A stretch of 64,000 bases of DNA from Siderastrea radians (taxonomy: Eukaryota; Cnidaria; Anthozoa; Scleractinia; Rhizangiidae), in contig OZ024891.1 in assembly GCA_964017195.1 (NCBI GenBank), forward strand, positions 4,831,494 to 4,895,493, given 5' to 3'. The position numbers and the translations under genes were made by a program. The notes under the pieces are model-generated. The model made no database searches and had not been told where the DNA came from. It saw nothing but the letters and a program-made list of their open reading frames with translations. Positions 21,601 through 35,800 of this stretch are shown one piece after another; the first letter of the stretch is position 1; every line of letters starts with the position of its first letter.

Positions 21601-23777
21601 TGAGGTTTTGGTATCACCCAACCTATAAGGAGAATTTGCATGTCAATAATGAAGCCCCAAAAATGTCCAGCGCCAAGTCATGAAGGTAAAAGGGCTTAAA
21701 ACTCACACTTTCAGAGCGTATTCGAGCCATGTAAAGGAAGAAATACCACCCAGGATCAACTAAACTAAATCTTTATGTAAACAAAAAATGACTTTCAGGC
21801 TTCGAAAAAATTCTTATAAAAAACAGCCTTAAAAATCGGCTTTTAAAATCCTGTGACCTGTTTTCATAGCAAAACTACCTAATCGGGAACCCTAGAGCAG
21901 TTAAGTAACTTTAATCTTCTTCGTTTCTTGGGACTTTTTGCAGGGTTACGCCTTTCCACTCCGGGTCACCCCCGCCTTCGTGTCCCTCGACACCAGGGCT
22001 TTTCGGAGCTTTCTTCAGGCCTTCCCGCCAGTCTTGGCGTTTGCTCTCACCCAGATCACCCATTTCTTTCTTCTCGGTCTTCTTGAGGGCGACTCTTCCT
22101 GACCATTCGGGCTTCTGTTCGCCTTCTTTCTTCTTTTCCTCTCCCCATGGTTTGGATCCGCCCCTTTTCAGCTGGCTCTTGGCCCAAGCTGGCGCCGCTT
22201 CTGTGTCGTCCTTCTTCTTCGCCTTCTTGTCTTTCTTCAATCCGGTTAGCAGTGGGCTGTCGGTACGCTTAACGCGGTTAATTTTACTCATCAACTCGTC
22301 GCTCATCTGCAAACAACAACAAATTTAAACAGGGTTAGGTTTTTCGCCGTGAGCTTTGCTCGGATAAAAAAGATCATTCAGCATTGAGCATGCTCGGAAA
22401 GAACATACAAAAAGTGCTAAAGCTATTTAATTCCAAGCACGTTTTATAATTAAGACTTATTCCCCATTCAACGAACCTTTTTCATCCCCTAAAATCTTCT
22501 GATCCATTTTCCACTAGAACAGCTTTTCCAAGATAGTAACGTCTTTTTCGGCAAGTTGGTCGACGGACATACACAAGGTGTTGTGGTCGCAAAAAAATTT
22601 CGCGAGGTATCAGTACTTGTCGAAAATAATCGAAGAAAATTGAAATAAAGAAAAGGGAAATCTGTCCCATCAACTGTGATGTGATGGATGTGAAAAAGTC
22701 TGAGTTTTCATCATCGCGTAAAACGAGGGAAAAGAAATGCACTTTTGCCAGTGGTGAAAAAGGTCGCGTTAACCATTTTTAGACACTTGAAAAATGGTGT
22801 GATGTTTATTGCGTGAAAACTCACTATTTGGACTGTCACGCAACATCCAGGAGGGGCGTTGGCGACCAAGAACACGACCGCGAAAGAGACTATGAAGCCA
22901 AGACAAGCCATTTGCACAACTGGAAAACGTCAGGTACCCTCAGAAGAACCAGTATCGTTTTAGTAACTTTAACCGTTTTGAAAGAATTAACCACACTCAA
23001 AGAATTTCCGGTTGTCTAAGACCGCAGTCGAACACTTCGAGACTGTCATGTATCTCTCTGTACAAAAACCTTAGAGACGCCAGAGATCATAGCACAGATA
23101 ATTGATGATCGATTCTCGCGATGGGATCCGAAGCGAAAAAGTACTTGTATCCCCGTGTGGACACGAAGAAACAGCTTGTTATGCACTGACCTTGTTGGAT
23201 TCTTTCTGTTTGGCTTTCATCGCCATGAATTTCTCTTCCCATGCGGCGGCCTGCGCTTTACGAACCACGTTGACAAAATTGCCTTTCTGTTGAGAGAGAA
23301 ACGTATTAAACAAGACGGTTAGAAATGGAGTTAAAAATATACCTTAACAAAGGGTGAGAAGTTTTCAAACGTTGGTATATTGGGAGTAGGAAAATTTGTC
23401 CCCCACCACAAAAGGTCATAAAAAGGTCGGTAAATGGGTTAAGGTTCCTGAATTTGTAGACTGCCTATGAATTTGTGGCCTGACAATACCTTCGTTCTCT
23501 TACAAGATGGGACTGTCGAACTAAGACATGTAACTAATTTTACTTTTTTTCTTTCCGTTTTTGTTACCTGGCCAATATTAACAGGTGAAAAAATATGTTT
23601 TACCTTCCCAACCCCTTGATTTGTGTCTGGAGTAAAAAAAATGGAACCTAGAAAGGTACAACATACCTTTGGTGGAAGCGTCTTCTTCTGTTTATGCGAA
23701 AAATACAAAGTGGAGAAACAAAATTAAAAGAAATTTAGTGATGAGGTTGTTTTTAAGTAACCAGCAAATAACAGCAA

Positions 23778-23812
<35 letters not shown>

Positions 23813-26800
23813 AAGAATTTTAGTTCTTAAAAATTTTTTTAAACTAATAATTGATTGTAATTTCTTAGCATCTTATTCTTATCTTTCCATTGTATTTTCA
23901 CTATGACTATCAATAAAGGTATTATTAAATTAATTAAAAAAAAATTATTATTATTATTATTATTTATTATAAATTATTATAATTATTTATTTAATTGAAC
24001 AGACCCCCAAATGGTTCTATACATTATCCGGCAGTCAGCAAATTAAACGATACCAACGACTTACCACTGTTCTTTGTGGAGCCACTTTCCTAGAAAAAAA
24101 TTAAGACAAGGAATTAGCAATTCTAGTTTCTGGTTACTACCGAAAGCTTCTGCCCACCCCCTCCCCCGCTGTATAACATATTCCCGCCAAAAGAGATCAC
24201 GTGACTGGTGGTCACGTCTCACCTCTACTGACTGATTCAATCGCCTCAAACCCAACATACATTTCGTTGTCTGCACTTTATATTCATCCGAAAAAAGGCC
24301 GGTCAAGACCCGAGGATTAACCAGAACCTTTGTCTGAGACGTCTTTGAGATGAGTAGTCATTTTTGACTCGCTTCTGAGCTTGGGGAAGTGTTCGCATTT
24401 TATTTTGTGGACGCCTGTAAGCCTTTCTTAAAATCTGAACTGAACTTTCTTCTCACGTTAAAGCATTTAAGCTTAAGCTTAAGCTTAATTTCTTAAGCTT
24501 ATATATAGGACTTAAAACCATCCCTTTCCAAAATTAAGGTAAGAAAAAAAATGCTGAAAAAGATCGGCCAAGTCGATAAAGCTTTCACAATCGCCCCAAT
24601 ATATAATAAGAGTAAGCATATGTTGGCGTAAGAAACTGAAACTTCAATCCACTCACTTTCCTTCCTTGATTAAACGGGTGTTCTCTTCTTCTGTTCTCTT
24701 GACTTCGTCACGAAGCCTGTTGATCTAGTATGTAAGAAGGACATTGTAATTCCCTTTCAATTTGTCATGAAGTGGTTTTCTCAGTTACAAAATACAGGGC
24801 TACAGGTACAGGATGTTAGAAAAGCTTGTTCAGAGTTTTAGGTCATGGTGTACGGTCTGAGCACAGCGAGGTCTGTGTACCAAGATCGAAACAAACTACA
24901 GATTTCCAAAGTACAAATCGCTTTTATGATGTCAGCCATCGCTGCTCACTCCAAAATTAATAATAAGAAAATAGTAAATTAAAATTTCAAATCCATTAAG
25001 CAAGCAAAAGAAGGCTGTTCGGCTTTTCTGGCTCCACTTGAGCTAATACATAGCACTGTGCAGGGATTTTCTAATTGGTGCTGCAATAAAAGCATTAATA
25101 TTGATATGATGATGATGATGATAATAATAATAATAATAATAATAATAACATACGATTTATGGCTGTGTATTAGAAATACTTCATTTGCTGAAAATCAGCT
25201 CAGACTCTGTCATTTAAATTACGCTTGACTCAAAGACTTACGTGAAGTACTAGTAGTGTGGTACTAGTAGTGAAGTACTAGTAGTGAAGTACTAGTAGTG
25301 AAGTACTAGTAGTGAAGTACTAGAAGTACTAGTAGTGTTTGCACCAAGCCATAGGGTTAACTTACATCATTAGTATTCTTCTTAATCTTTTCCTCTATTT
25401 CCCTCTTTTGTTTTCCTAACTGAGTAGCAGCTTCCTCTGCTTTGCGAAGTTGTGTCTTAAGAGAGCGCAGTTTGAGATCAAGCTCGTCAAGCTCCTGTTG
25501 GCTGGCTGGAACGTTCTTTGCTTCTCGCTCTTCGACTATTCGGCGCAGTTCATTTGCAAGGCCCTCTAAAATAGCCTCTGTAGGAAAAAAAGTTGCATTA
25601 AATCTTTGTCGACACCAGGTAACGTATATCAACATTTCAGATTAAACCAAGATCATGTACAGTTTGTCATTCTTTTGAGCTCAGCTTAATGGATGGTTGT
25701 TAGTAACCCCTCACTGTGTCTAGAACCAAGTCCTTTCTGCTTGCCTACAGCTACTTGCAATGTGTCCCCAACCAGCCAATACGTGGCCTCTGCCAGTGGC
25801 AACCCAAACCCATCACTCGCTAAGCTATTTGGAGCAATAAAGGATAAACTCCTAAAATGGATGAAATCCTAAAGTGAGACCATTTAAATGAAAGCTATTG
25901 AGCACTATTTTCATGTGATAATGTTTGTTGTTCTGCCATGGTCAGCGGGAAGTTTTACAGTGTAACAATTGATTCTGTGGATGAGGTCATGAAGTGTGTC
26001 CACTCAAATGAAAGCTTCTGAGAAGTAAGTTCCTATGGGATTTTTTCTCTTAGTGGCAGTTTAAGAATCTAGTAAATTTCCTTTCTGAGTAAGCACACTT
26101 AGAACTTATAAGCGTAAACCACAGCACTGTGCCACAACTTACGCTTTTTCTGGGGATTCAGTCTGTCAATGATGGTATCTTCCTCCTCTTCTTCCTCCTC
26201 TTCCTCTTCCTCCTCTTCTTCACCCGCATCTAAATGATCCTGATTCAAACGATTTTTCTCTTCCTCCATTCTCCTCCTCTCCTCTTCCTCTTCCTCCTCA
26301 CGACGGCGTCTTTCCTCTTCTCTTTGCTTTTCCTCCTCTCTTCGCTGTTCTTCCTCCCTTTGTCTTGCTGCCTCCTCCTCGGCCTTCCTCTTTTCTTCTT
26401 CCTCTGTCAAGTGAATGAACAAAGAACAAATTGTCAGATTTGTATGGTACTTATTGATGTTACCAACACACGGATGTCTTCCAAGAGGCAAAATAAATTT
26501 AGTAACATTTTACATCTAAAGCCCAGATCAAACAAGAATAATAGTCTACTGCAACTCATTGAAAGTCAACTCTCATGCAATCCTAAAAAAATTTGACTCT
26601 AGCTCATCAGACTTTCATGGTGTCAACAACACTTCAAACTTTAATTTATTTGGATTCTGTTTGATGGCAAAATCTTTATACATACACATGTTCTTTCACC
26701 AAATCTTGTGTGCTCTCTTATTCACAGCCCTTGAAAACTATCAGCCATTATGACTTGTTTTATTTGCTCCCACCATTAAGACTACATGTACAACACTTTT

Positions 26801-29800
26801 TCTATTCAGTATTTAGTAAAACGCTTTTTATGATGTACACTGTAGGACTGATTGATTGATTATCAACATCAGAAATTTGGAGCAATGTCTAGTGTAATGT
26901 AGGGTGATCATTAAGTTTTCCTTTAGTATCCCCAAAGGCTGTACCCTTTGCAGGAAATTCAAGATCAGTATGATTTCAATATTTGAAACACAACACAAAG
27001 TTTCTAACGGTATCACAGTGTGCTTAATAGCTGTAGCACCCAATGTGAAATTTGAAATGGTGAAAATATACGTGCAATGAAATGAATAGATTGTATGCAT
27101 GCACAATGATGTATGAAGGCTAACCTCGTTCACGACGGCGACGGGCTGAAGCACTCTCCTCTGCAGGCTCATCTGTATATGTACATTCATGTATATGCAT
27201 GTGCGTTATGTACAGGTACAATAAGGATAGTTATATGCTATAGCTGTTAAAATGTTAACAGATCTTTGATACATGCAAGATACTGTATTAGTAAAATAAA
27301 AACTACTGTTAATCAGTTTCAAAATATGATTGGGGAAATGGAAAAGGTAGTAAAAATAACCATGCAAAGATCTGTACTATAAAAATTAAGGCGAAATTAC
27401 CTTTACATGCAGTTTATAAAATTAATGGGATGTAAGAGCTGTGTAAGGATTTCATTCAGTAGCTTTTGACAAAGATGAGTTAGAACAGTTGCTTCTTGTA
27501 TTTTATTTTGTTGAAATGTAAAAAAACCTAGAAAATCTGTACAAAAAAAGCTAGGACGTGACATTAGATGTGACATGTACATGTATGTTTCAAGACATGC
27601 AGGAATTTTAGTCAGTAGTTTGTGACAAATATGTCAAACATGTCAGAGAGAATCGAATGAGGACCTCTACGAGTCCATGCAACCATGAATTTTTAAAACT
27701 AAACCTTGTGTACATGCACATCAAATTTAATGTATCAGTCATTTCCAGCAGTTGCACCCCCCCGCCCTCCGGGCCGACCCCTGGGCATTAGTATTTTTTT
27801 TAAAACAAACTGGCAAATTCTCCATGGCGGTACAAACGAGCTGTTCAAATGCCCCGCAGTACAGGTAAAAACATACATTGAATTCTTAGTTTTTGGGCTT
27901 ACCTTCATTCTAATCAAAGCCAAATCAGGCCAAACTAAGTGTCAAATAAGTCTTATTTTTCTGTACTGCTTCACTGATCATTTGTTCTGTGGATCTAACA
28001 TCTCATTTTGTCTTCCTTAGACAAATTAATCACAAATTTATCGCCCTTGTCTGATGAACTTATCACTGAATATTACGTAATAATCATTTATTTGAACTGC
28101 GGATAAAGATAGAATTATATGAAGATCATTTCAGTGAAGGTGTTTCAACTTAAGCAGTTGAAAAGAAGAAACCTAAAAAAATTCAGGCTTGAACGGGAAT
28201 CAAACCCATGACTTCTACGATACTGTTGCGGCGCTCTAACCAACTGAGCTATCAAGCCAACTGGGAGCTGGTCAATTGTGAGTTCGTATTTATCCCGTAG
28301 ATGGAGAAATGAATATTAATATATGAAACAATCATATATTTTAACCGGGATAAAGATAGAATTATATGAAGATCATCGCAGTGAAGGTGTTTCAAGAAGA
28401 AGCAAAGGAAGTGACAGTGCTGTGACCAATGTGAAATCATGAGACTGTAAAATGCCTCGGGGTAGGCTAATGCCTGGCCCCCGGGATGGACAATGAGGAA
28501 AAATGACCCACTAATGCGGGGGGGGGGGGGGGGGGGGTGGGGGGATGGGCACTGCTGGAATTGACCCATGCATAACTTATACAAAATAATGTACCTTTAG
28601 GGGTGTCTCTCTTTCGGCGCCGTTCTTCTCTTTCCTTCTTTCTCTTTTCCTCATCTGCAGCGTCCTCTGCATCTCTTTCTGCACGCCGCGCCTCACGCTC
28701 TCTCCTGCGCTGCTCCCTTCTCTTTGCTGCTTCGTCCTATAATAAATTGGGAACATGACTAATCAATAAACATAATACAAGTGAATAAAATCAATAAAAA
28801 AGTATGATAAGAAGAAGGCAAGCATTAAATTTATTTGGGAGTTTGGGTGATTAAAATTAATCACAACTTACAGCACCTAAACCAACTGACACTTTTACTC
28901 TGACAAATAATTAATTAAAATCTTAATGTATTTTTCCATGTATAATTCTTAACTAGTCCACTGTTGCTGCATGCATTTTATGCATTTCACATTCCCCCCT
29001 TATTCATTTCAATTTTATCTGTCATTCTTGACCCTTTTTACCTGGGTATGTGATTTATGTCAGTTTACTAAAACTAATTTTAGCCTTAAAACTCTTATGA
29101 CAACTATCAGCTACCAAATAGGTACAGAACTTTTTTTAAGCCTACATTACTATACTATCACTGCTATCATTTAAAGCTTCTCAAATTGTCCTTGAGACAC
29201 ACCTCTAGGACACCTATTTTTCATTTCTGGCTGAACACAGCTGCTACAGTTGTGGTGAAAATCAACCAACAAGGTCATTTAAACCATATTTTATTTCAAA
29301 TCTTCTCACGCATGCAGATTATTTTGGCTGAAATCTATTCTGGGGATGTAAGGTAGATATATATATTAGTACTAGTACATTTCCATGAGAACAAAAAAAT
29401 TGGCCATGGTTTCAAATGAATGTAGTCAGTAATACTGACAGATGAGGCAATCTTACTAGACATCAAATAATTTATAAAGAACTATTAAAACAGAACATGT
29501 GTGGTATCTGAAGAAATCACAATTTTAAGCTGTACAAAGCATAACAGAATTGCACTGGAATTTCAGTCAGGCAGTCTACGATTGAAATTCTGTTGGAATT
29601 CATCAGCTCACTGAGAACTAGTCATCTGTTTTCCAACATTCAGTTCAAAACTGTCAGTGATTTTTTTTGGGGGGGGGGGATGAATTCAGAACTGTATGTG
29701 TTTCATCTACACCACAACTGTATAAAATCACAAAAATTAATGTAATTCAAGAAAAATGCAAATTACACAACAGTCACTTTGGGTATCTGTGTGATGTTCC

Positions 29801-32800
29801 TAAATAACCTGAACAAAAATGCAGTGAAGAAAATAGTCAGTCTATTTTAAGCTGAATACACATTTTGTTTAGTGCAGGAATGGAGCAGGAAAATAAAGGA
29901 TACAGAAAGTTCTTGTCAACAGCTTAACAACTACAAATCTTTTGAAAAATTCAAAACAGCTTTAACACAATAAAGAACAGCAGTGAAGTGTCACACTAGA
30001 ATTAATGCGGCTCACTTTATTACTTTTTAAGAGTTTTGTTAGTAAATCTCTTACATGTAGATTTTGAAGGTTTATTATTTGGAGATACAACTAATAAATT
30101 CACTTTTTGATTCCCAGTGCTGTACCAGCCATTTTTAAACTTATATGCAGAAAATATGCGACAGTGTTAGTGAAAACATGCGAGGAATGTGCTGTAAAAC
30201 TGGGTGGGGTCACAGGATAGCATTTGACCTCTCTGTTCGTTCATTGCGTAGATGAATATGTTAAAAGCCACTCAATCGAATACTATGACCAAATATAGAG
30301 AAAAGTTTAAAAGCCTGTAATTGTTGTTTTGTCAAAAAATGTTCACACTGAAAGCTTTTACTTGAATAAAGCAACACATTAAAGGACTTAACCTACTAGA
30401 ATAGAGCTGCAATATTCATCTGGAACAGACAGACAATAAATTTCCCTTGAGCAGAATTACAGATGCAGTGAAAACAGTGGGGAATGAAAGGCTTTTAGTT
30501 TCCTGTAGTTTTGGCAGATAAGCAACATAGGGCTAATACTGGTGATACTGAGACTTGCACAAAAGAAAGAGATTAAAACAGCAGTCTTGAATGGTTAAGA
30601 ACAGTTGAAAATAAGCCCTAACAGGCTAACTGCTGTGAGCAAAATGTAAATCTGCTCCTGGGACTAACACCCAGCAGCTATCTTAAGTTCTTATGGTTTG
30701 CCTGTTGTAACATCCACACGACAGAAGTGGCAAGATCAAACAGTACAATATTAAATATCAATAACACAGCTCTAAATAAAACAAAACTCTGAGATTTGCT
30801 TCTACAGCAGATTTCACACTTTAGTTAAGCAGATTTATGCTAATCATCCAAGCAGAGCCTTTTGTAACACAACAACAAGGAAAAGGCAGTATACCTCATC
30901 CTTTAAATCACTGAGAAATAGCAATTAATGGCAAGGATATGTTGAATGCATGGCATTTATAAACACATCCAAAACAACAGAAAAAATATTCCCCGACAAA
31001 AAATTGTAATGCATTCAATAAAAGATCAACTACTGAACTACAGATTATCCCAGTGTAAACATAAAAATTTGCATAAAGGAATTGGTTGGTCTGCAGTCAA
31101 CTACAGAAACACAAAAGCCTTGAAAATTACAGTGCAATTTTATGGTTACAAAATAAAATGCCTTGATGCTCAGAAGTAAGAGAATCTGGTTGTCCTACAT
31201 GACTGTGCACTTAGGAAACTTTGGGACAGGGTTAGAAAACAGACCATTTAAAGGGAGTGACCCTGGCTAGTGGCCTCCATTGCAGTCAAGCTCTGCAACA
31301 TGACAAATTCACAATAATAAAACCAAAATAAAACTCCTGTTACCTCCATGTTCAGGTTCTCTAGACTTTAAATCACAGATGCAAACACAGTTAAGACCAA
31401 ATCCTTCACTTGGTGAATCACCTCTGTGAAGAATTGAGCAGACTAAGGAACAGAGTACAGGGAGCTACAAGACAGCCGTTCAGAGCAGCAGCCAAGACGT
31501 CTGTTAATGTATTGATTTGCTAGCCTGTGGAATGCTTACAATCTTTGTCATGGATTCATTAGTTTTCTTTAGTTATCTCTAGTTTCAATCAGGCCCCAGG
31601 TCTCTCACAACAAAAAATAAAGGACTGGTTTATTGTTGAATCAATTACTCTTTGTTTTGAAGGATCCAATAAAAACACACAATCCTATTAATTGACATTT
31701 CACATCACAACTTAGTTTTTCCAAGTTGTTGGAGTGTTTATGCCTAAAACTTTGCTTTTTGAACACTCAAAGTGAAAAGAAAACTCCTGAATTTATGGCA
31801 TAACAAATTTCCATCTGTTTTGATGAAGTGCAACCATTTGAATTGAGGAACAGAATTGTCACATATCAAATTGCAATGTGAGACCTTCATTATAATACAT
31901 ATACATACTATTAGGGCTTGGCTACTGTTGTTATTGACAAGGATCACACAACCAGTGCAGAAGTGGCAGCTGACAAGAAGGCAGGCCAAATAGACACATT
32001 CCATCACACAACAAGAGAAACTTAGAGGTTTTCACCTAAAACATATAACTAACATATAACTAAATAACAAACTATGTGATCAGAGAGTAGATCTGTTTTA
32101 CAGTAGGTGTAATGAAAACTCTGTGTCTGAATGTAAGAGACACTGGTTCCAAGGGCTACAAGTTATTACTCCATTTTACTGATACTAACATAAAGTAAAT
32201 TCCTGTTCAAATAGCCTAAACAAACAAAATCATAGATAGAGGGGATCCATCCCATGATTTGCTAACTGTTTCCCAAGATAAGAATTAAATTTATGTCAGT
32301 GTGTAGGAATTTGTATTATGTTTAACTAGCGCATGTTACACTAATTTTATTTTTTCAATGGGCATGTCATGTTCATGTATATACATCTAAGCTGAGTAAA
32401 GTTCACCTAAAAATAAATTAAAACTATCACTGTCTTGATTGTACAAATTGATAACTTCGTGATAACAAGAGGCTTTTCAAGAATTAACCAGAAAAAATGT
32501 CATGTTGTAAATGCAATGCTAAACATGTAACTCATAGTCTAGAGTTTACATGTAAAATCATAACAATCACAAATATTTCCTCATTTAGTACTTCCCAGGC
32601 AATTTATCAAGGGGACGAGGAGAAGTCCATCATGAGGACAGCAAACAGATTATGCTCTTGAGATGTTATCACCCCCCACCCCCCCCAAAGAATCATGGAA
32701 ACATCAAGAAACAAAAATCAAATGCACACTAGTTCTGCAGTAAAGCTGCCTTCTGAGGGTGCAAATTTCAGGACTAGGTGACTTCAAATCAGATCAACAA

Positions 32801-35800
32801 GTTACACTGTAATGGCAGTTACAGTTTGTCACAGGTTAGTACAAGCCTTATCATTATTTAGATGTTAATGCTATGACACTAAAGAAAGATCTAGAACTTT
32901 ATGATTGGGTTTATGTCCTTTATGGTTACTAAGCTAGGAGCTCTAGATTATAATGTTCAGCTGTGTTCCAGATGTGGTTTATATTATGCATTTTTTGTGG
33001 ATACAATATTTTTTGAGACACTGGTTCAGCTTGCCAAAAACCAGAAAACAATTTTGTGATGCATTTAAACAATAAATTAGATTTAAATTTGCCAATAAAA
33101 TGAACAGAGTAGATAATCAGGGAATGAAGCGTGACCCAGAGGCATTTAAATATTTATCTTTTTGTGGCAATGTATACTGTTGCATGTATGAGGAAAGGTC
33201 AACAACATTCTTTTTCTTCCATTTGCTAAAACTCTAGCAAGGGTAATGTAACAAGGAAGCTTTTTAAAAACTCTTATCCTGAACAAAATTTTAGGCTTTT
33301 TTCAAACATTCATTTAAGCAGCCATCCTAGAGATTTATAACCCCTGGGATAAAATATTGGTGATTACACCCCTGGAAAGAAGTGCTAGGTGTTGTGCAGA
33401 ATATAATGAGCCTATGTCACGCCTCTGTAATAAAACATGGATAATAATTAGCAAAGAGAGAAGACAGTCTTAAAACATGATCTAAATGGCAGCTTGGACA
33501 AGAGAAGAAACTTAATTTCTGAGAAAAAAATCATCAAAGGTGATCTGCACTTAATTTCTCCTTACATAGACTGTCACATTAAGAAGTCTGGGAATGTGAA
33601 TGATGAATCCTGGGAACTGGGGTCTTGTTTCCAGACTCCTAAGTGAGCCCAAGTACCATAACAAAATATTATTTAACCACACTGTAACAATATTTACATT
33701 GAAGTTTTAAGACACTTTAAATAAACTTGTGGCTCTGAAATGATAAACAAGACAGTCAAATTTTGTGACTACATGTATGTGACAAATCAAAGTATGCTTA
33801 ATTGTACATTATCTAGACTTGAGCTCCCTCGTTTTTTCTTGAGATAGCCAGTAGTACAGTGTATTTATTACTGCACAGCATTATCTGTGCACGGATTTGT
33901 TAGTAGTCAAGAAAAGACAGTTGTCAGCAACAAAAGATGAAATCTGGTTAATTTTAAATCCATTCTCCACGTTTTGAGGTTTCAGGTGAATCCTTTTAGA
34001 CAAGAAATGTTACCCCATTTCTACTCCAGGGTAGAGGGAGACAACCAGCAATTGGTGATACTTAACAAAATACTGGGGGTAACCCTGCGATAGAATGGCA
34101 TCCCACCTATTGGGTGGGGGGAGGAGGGGGGTTGTTGCTACTCCTAGTCATTTTATGCTTCAGAAACCGGAGTTAACCCTTTAAGCCCCAAGAGTCACAA
34201 GCATCCAGTTTCTCCTTACAATATCACTAGTTGATCAAATATACAGGTCATGAGAATAAAGGAAGTGATCACCAGACATGAAATGTGCTAATGTTTAATC
34301 AAATTCTCCCAACTAGTAACATAACAAATATATGGAGAACAGCGAGGAGAACGTGCATGTGGATATTGGGGCTTAAAGGGACTGTGTGGCCTTGTTGAGC
34401 CACCATCTGGCTCTGTTCAATATGGGGGATTAGAGACAAGGCTCGACTTCACGGTGTGCACTGTACCTTGTAAGAAAACCATAGCACATTAACGTGCACA
34501 ACACCCATGTTATGCTAAGGCTTCTACGAAAGCTTATTTGATACCAGAAAGGCCAGGCAGATTTGGAGCATTTAATTTATGGGAAGAATTTTTATTCCAG
34601 GGACCTGAAGATAAATGCCAAAGGTTTTTTAGAAAAAAAAAAGGGCTCCCAATTGGTATTCACAAGAAGAAAAAAATCTTATAATTCAAGTTTTTTACAC
34701 ATGTAACAAAAAGCTTGCTTGAGATGTTCAAAGCAGCCAGGCAAAACCATGTTTCACAGCCAGTCAATTACTTGGTGCCCAGCGCTCAACTGAAGTAATG
34801 CTGCTCATTTGTTGCCCTTTGTGTATGAGGTGGCTAGACAAGTTGGTTAGACATGTTGACTTGTAATCCAGAGGTCCCGGATTCAAGTTCTCCTCTCTGT
34901 CCACTGATAGTTCTAAGTTCCAACTCCTAAATCATGCTATATGTATACATTCCTTACTAGTCAATCTCCTGTGCCAGCTGGTTTTTCAGTTAAAATAAAC
35001 TATTTGAAAGCAATGGTCACACAACACAACTCTGTGGTATGGCTATTACCTTAGGCATGTACACAGCCATATCACCCGGGCAGTGGCAGCCATGGACAGC
35101 TATTTCGTCCTTGTTAGGACTCCTCAGCATGGCGTAGCCAGGCGTAATATTCTTACAACAGGTCATCGACCCCGCCATTTAGTGCGGAGGTGAGTAAGAT
35201 AATGGCCATCCCGTGGGTTGATGATTGTGTGTGCCATTTGCTTAATTTTTGTTTTGGTTTTTCAGTGTTTGTGTTAAATTGCGGTGTCAATTAATGCAGT
35301 TTAGGGCCACGGGGCGAGCCCAAAAAAATGCTTTGTTTCACATTTGCCTGAATGACCCATTATTTTTGAAAAAAAGTAAAAACAATTCATGACCACGTAA
35401 GCAACTTTCACAAGAGAGAGCATAATGAGAAATCAAACTTTCATTGAGATGGCCCTGTTATGTCCCCCAGTAGAGTATTTCCTTTGTAGTCAAGTTTTAC
35501 ATCATGTAAGTGATCACCAGGTGACCTTTGAATTTCACATCCTGCAAAAGCTATGAAAACACCCAAAATTTTGGACTTTGATTCAGCTATCAGTGTCTAC
35601 AATTATATCGACGATGAATGACGGTCAACAAAATGCAACTAAATTATGACACAAGCCGAAGAGCGTGTTAAAATACTTAAAAAGAAAGTGTAATTGTTGA
35701 AAACAAGCCTCGCGATCGGTATGTTCGCTAAGAGGATCAACTAAGGAAATATTGCTAAAGTTAGTAAATTTTAAAATAACAACCCAGATATCCTAAATAA

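Noticed and set aside
26234..26596. 120-codon Leu/Phe-rich open frame on the plus strand
   Set aside because: It is the antisense shadow of the Glu-rich exon of the coiled-coil gene.
28188..28258. Possible functional tRNA on the minus strand
   Set aside because: Acceptor, D and T arms pair, but the anticodon stem does not, and the sequence continues into a repeat tail; better read as a SINE.
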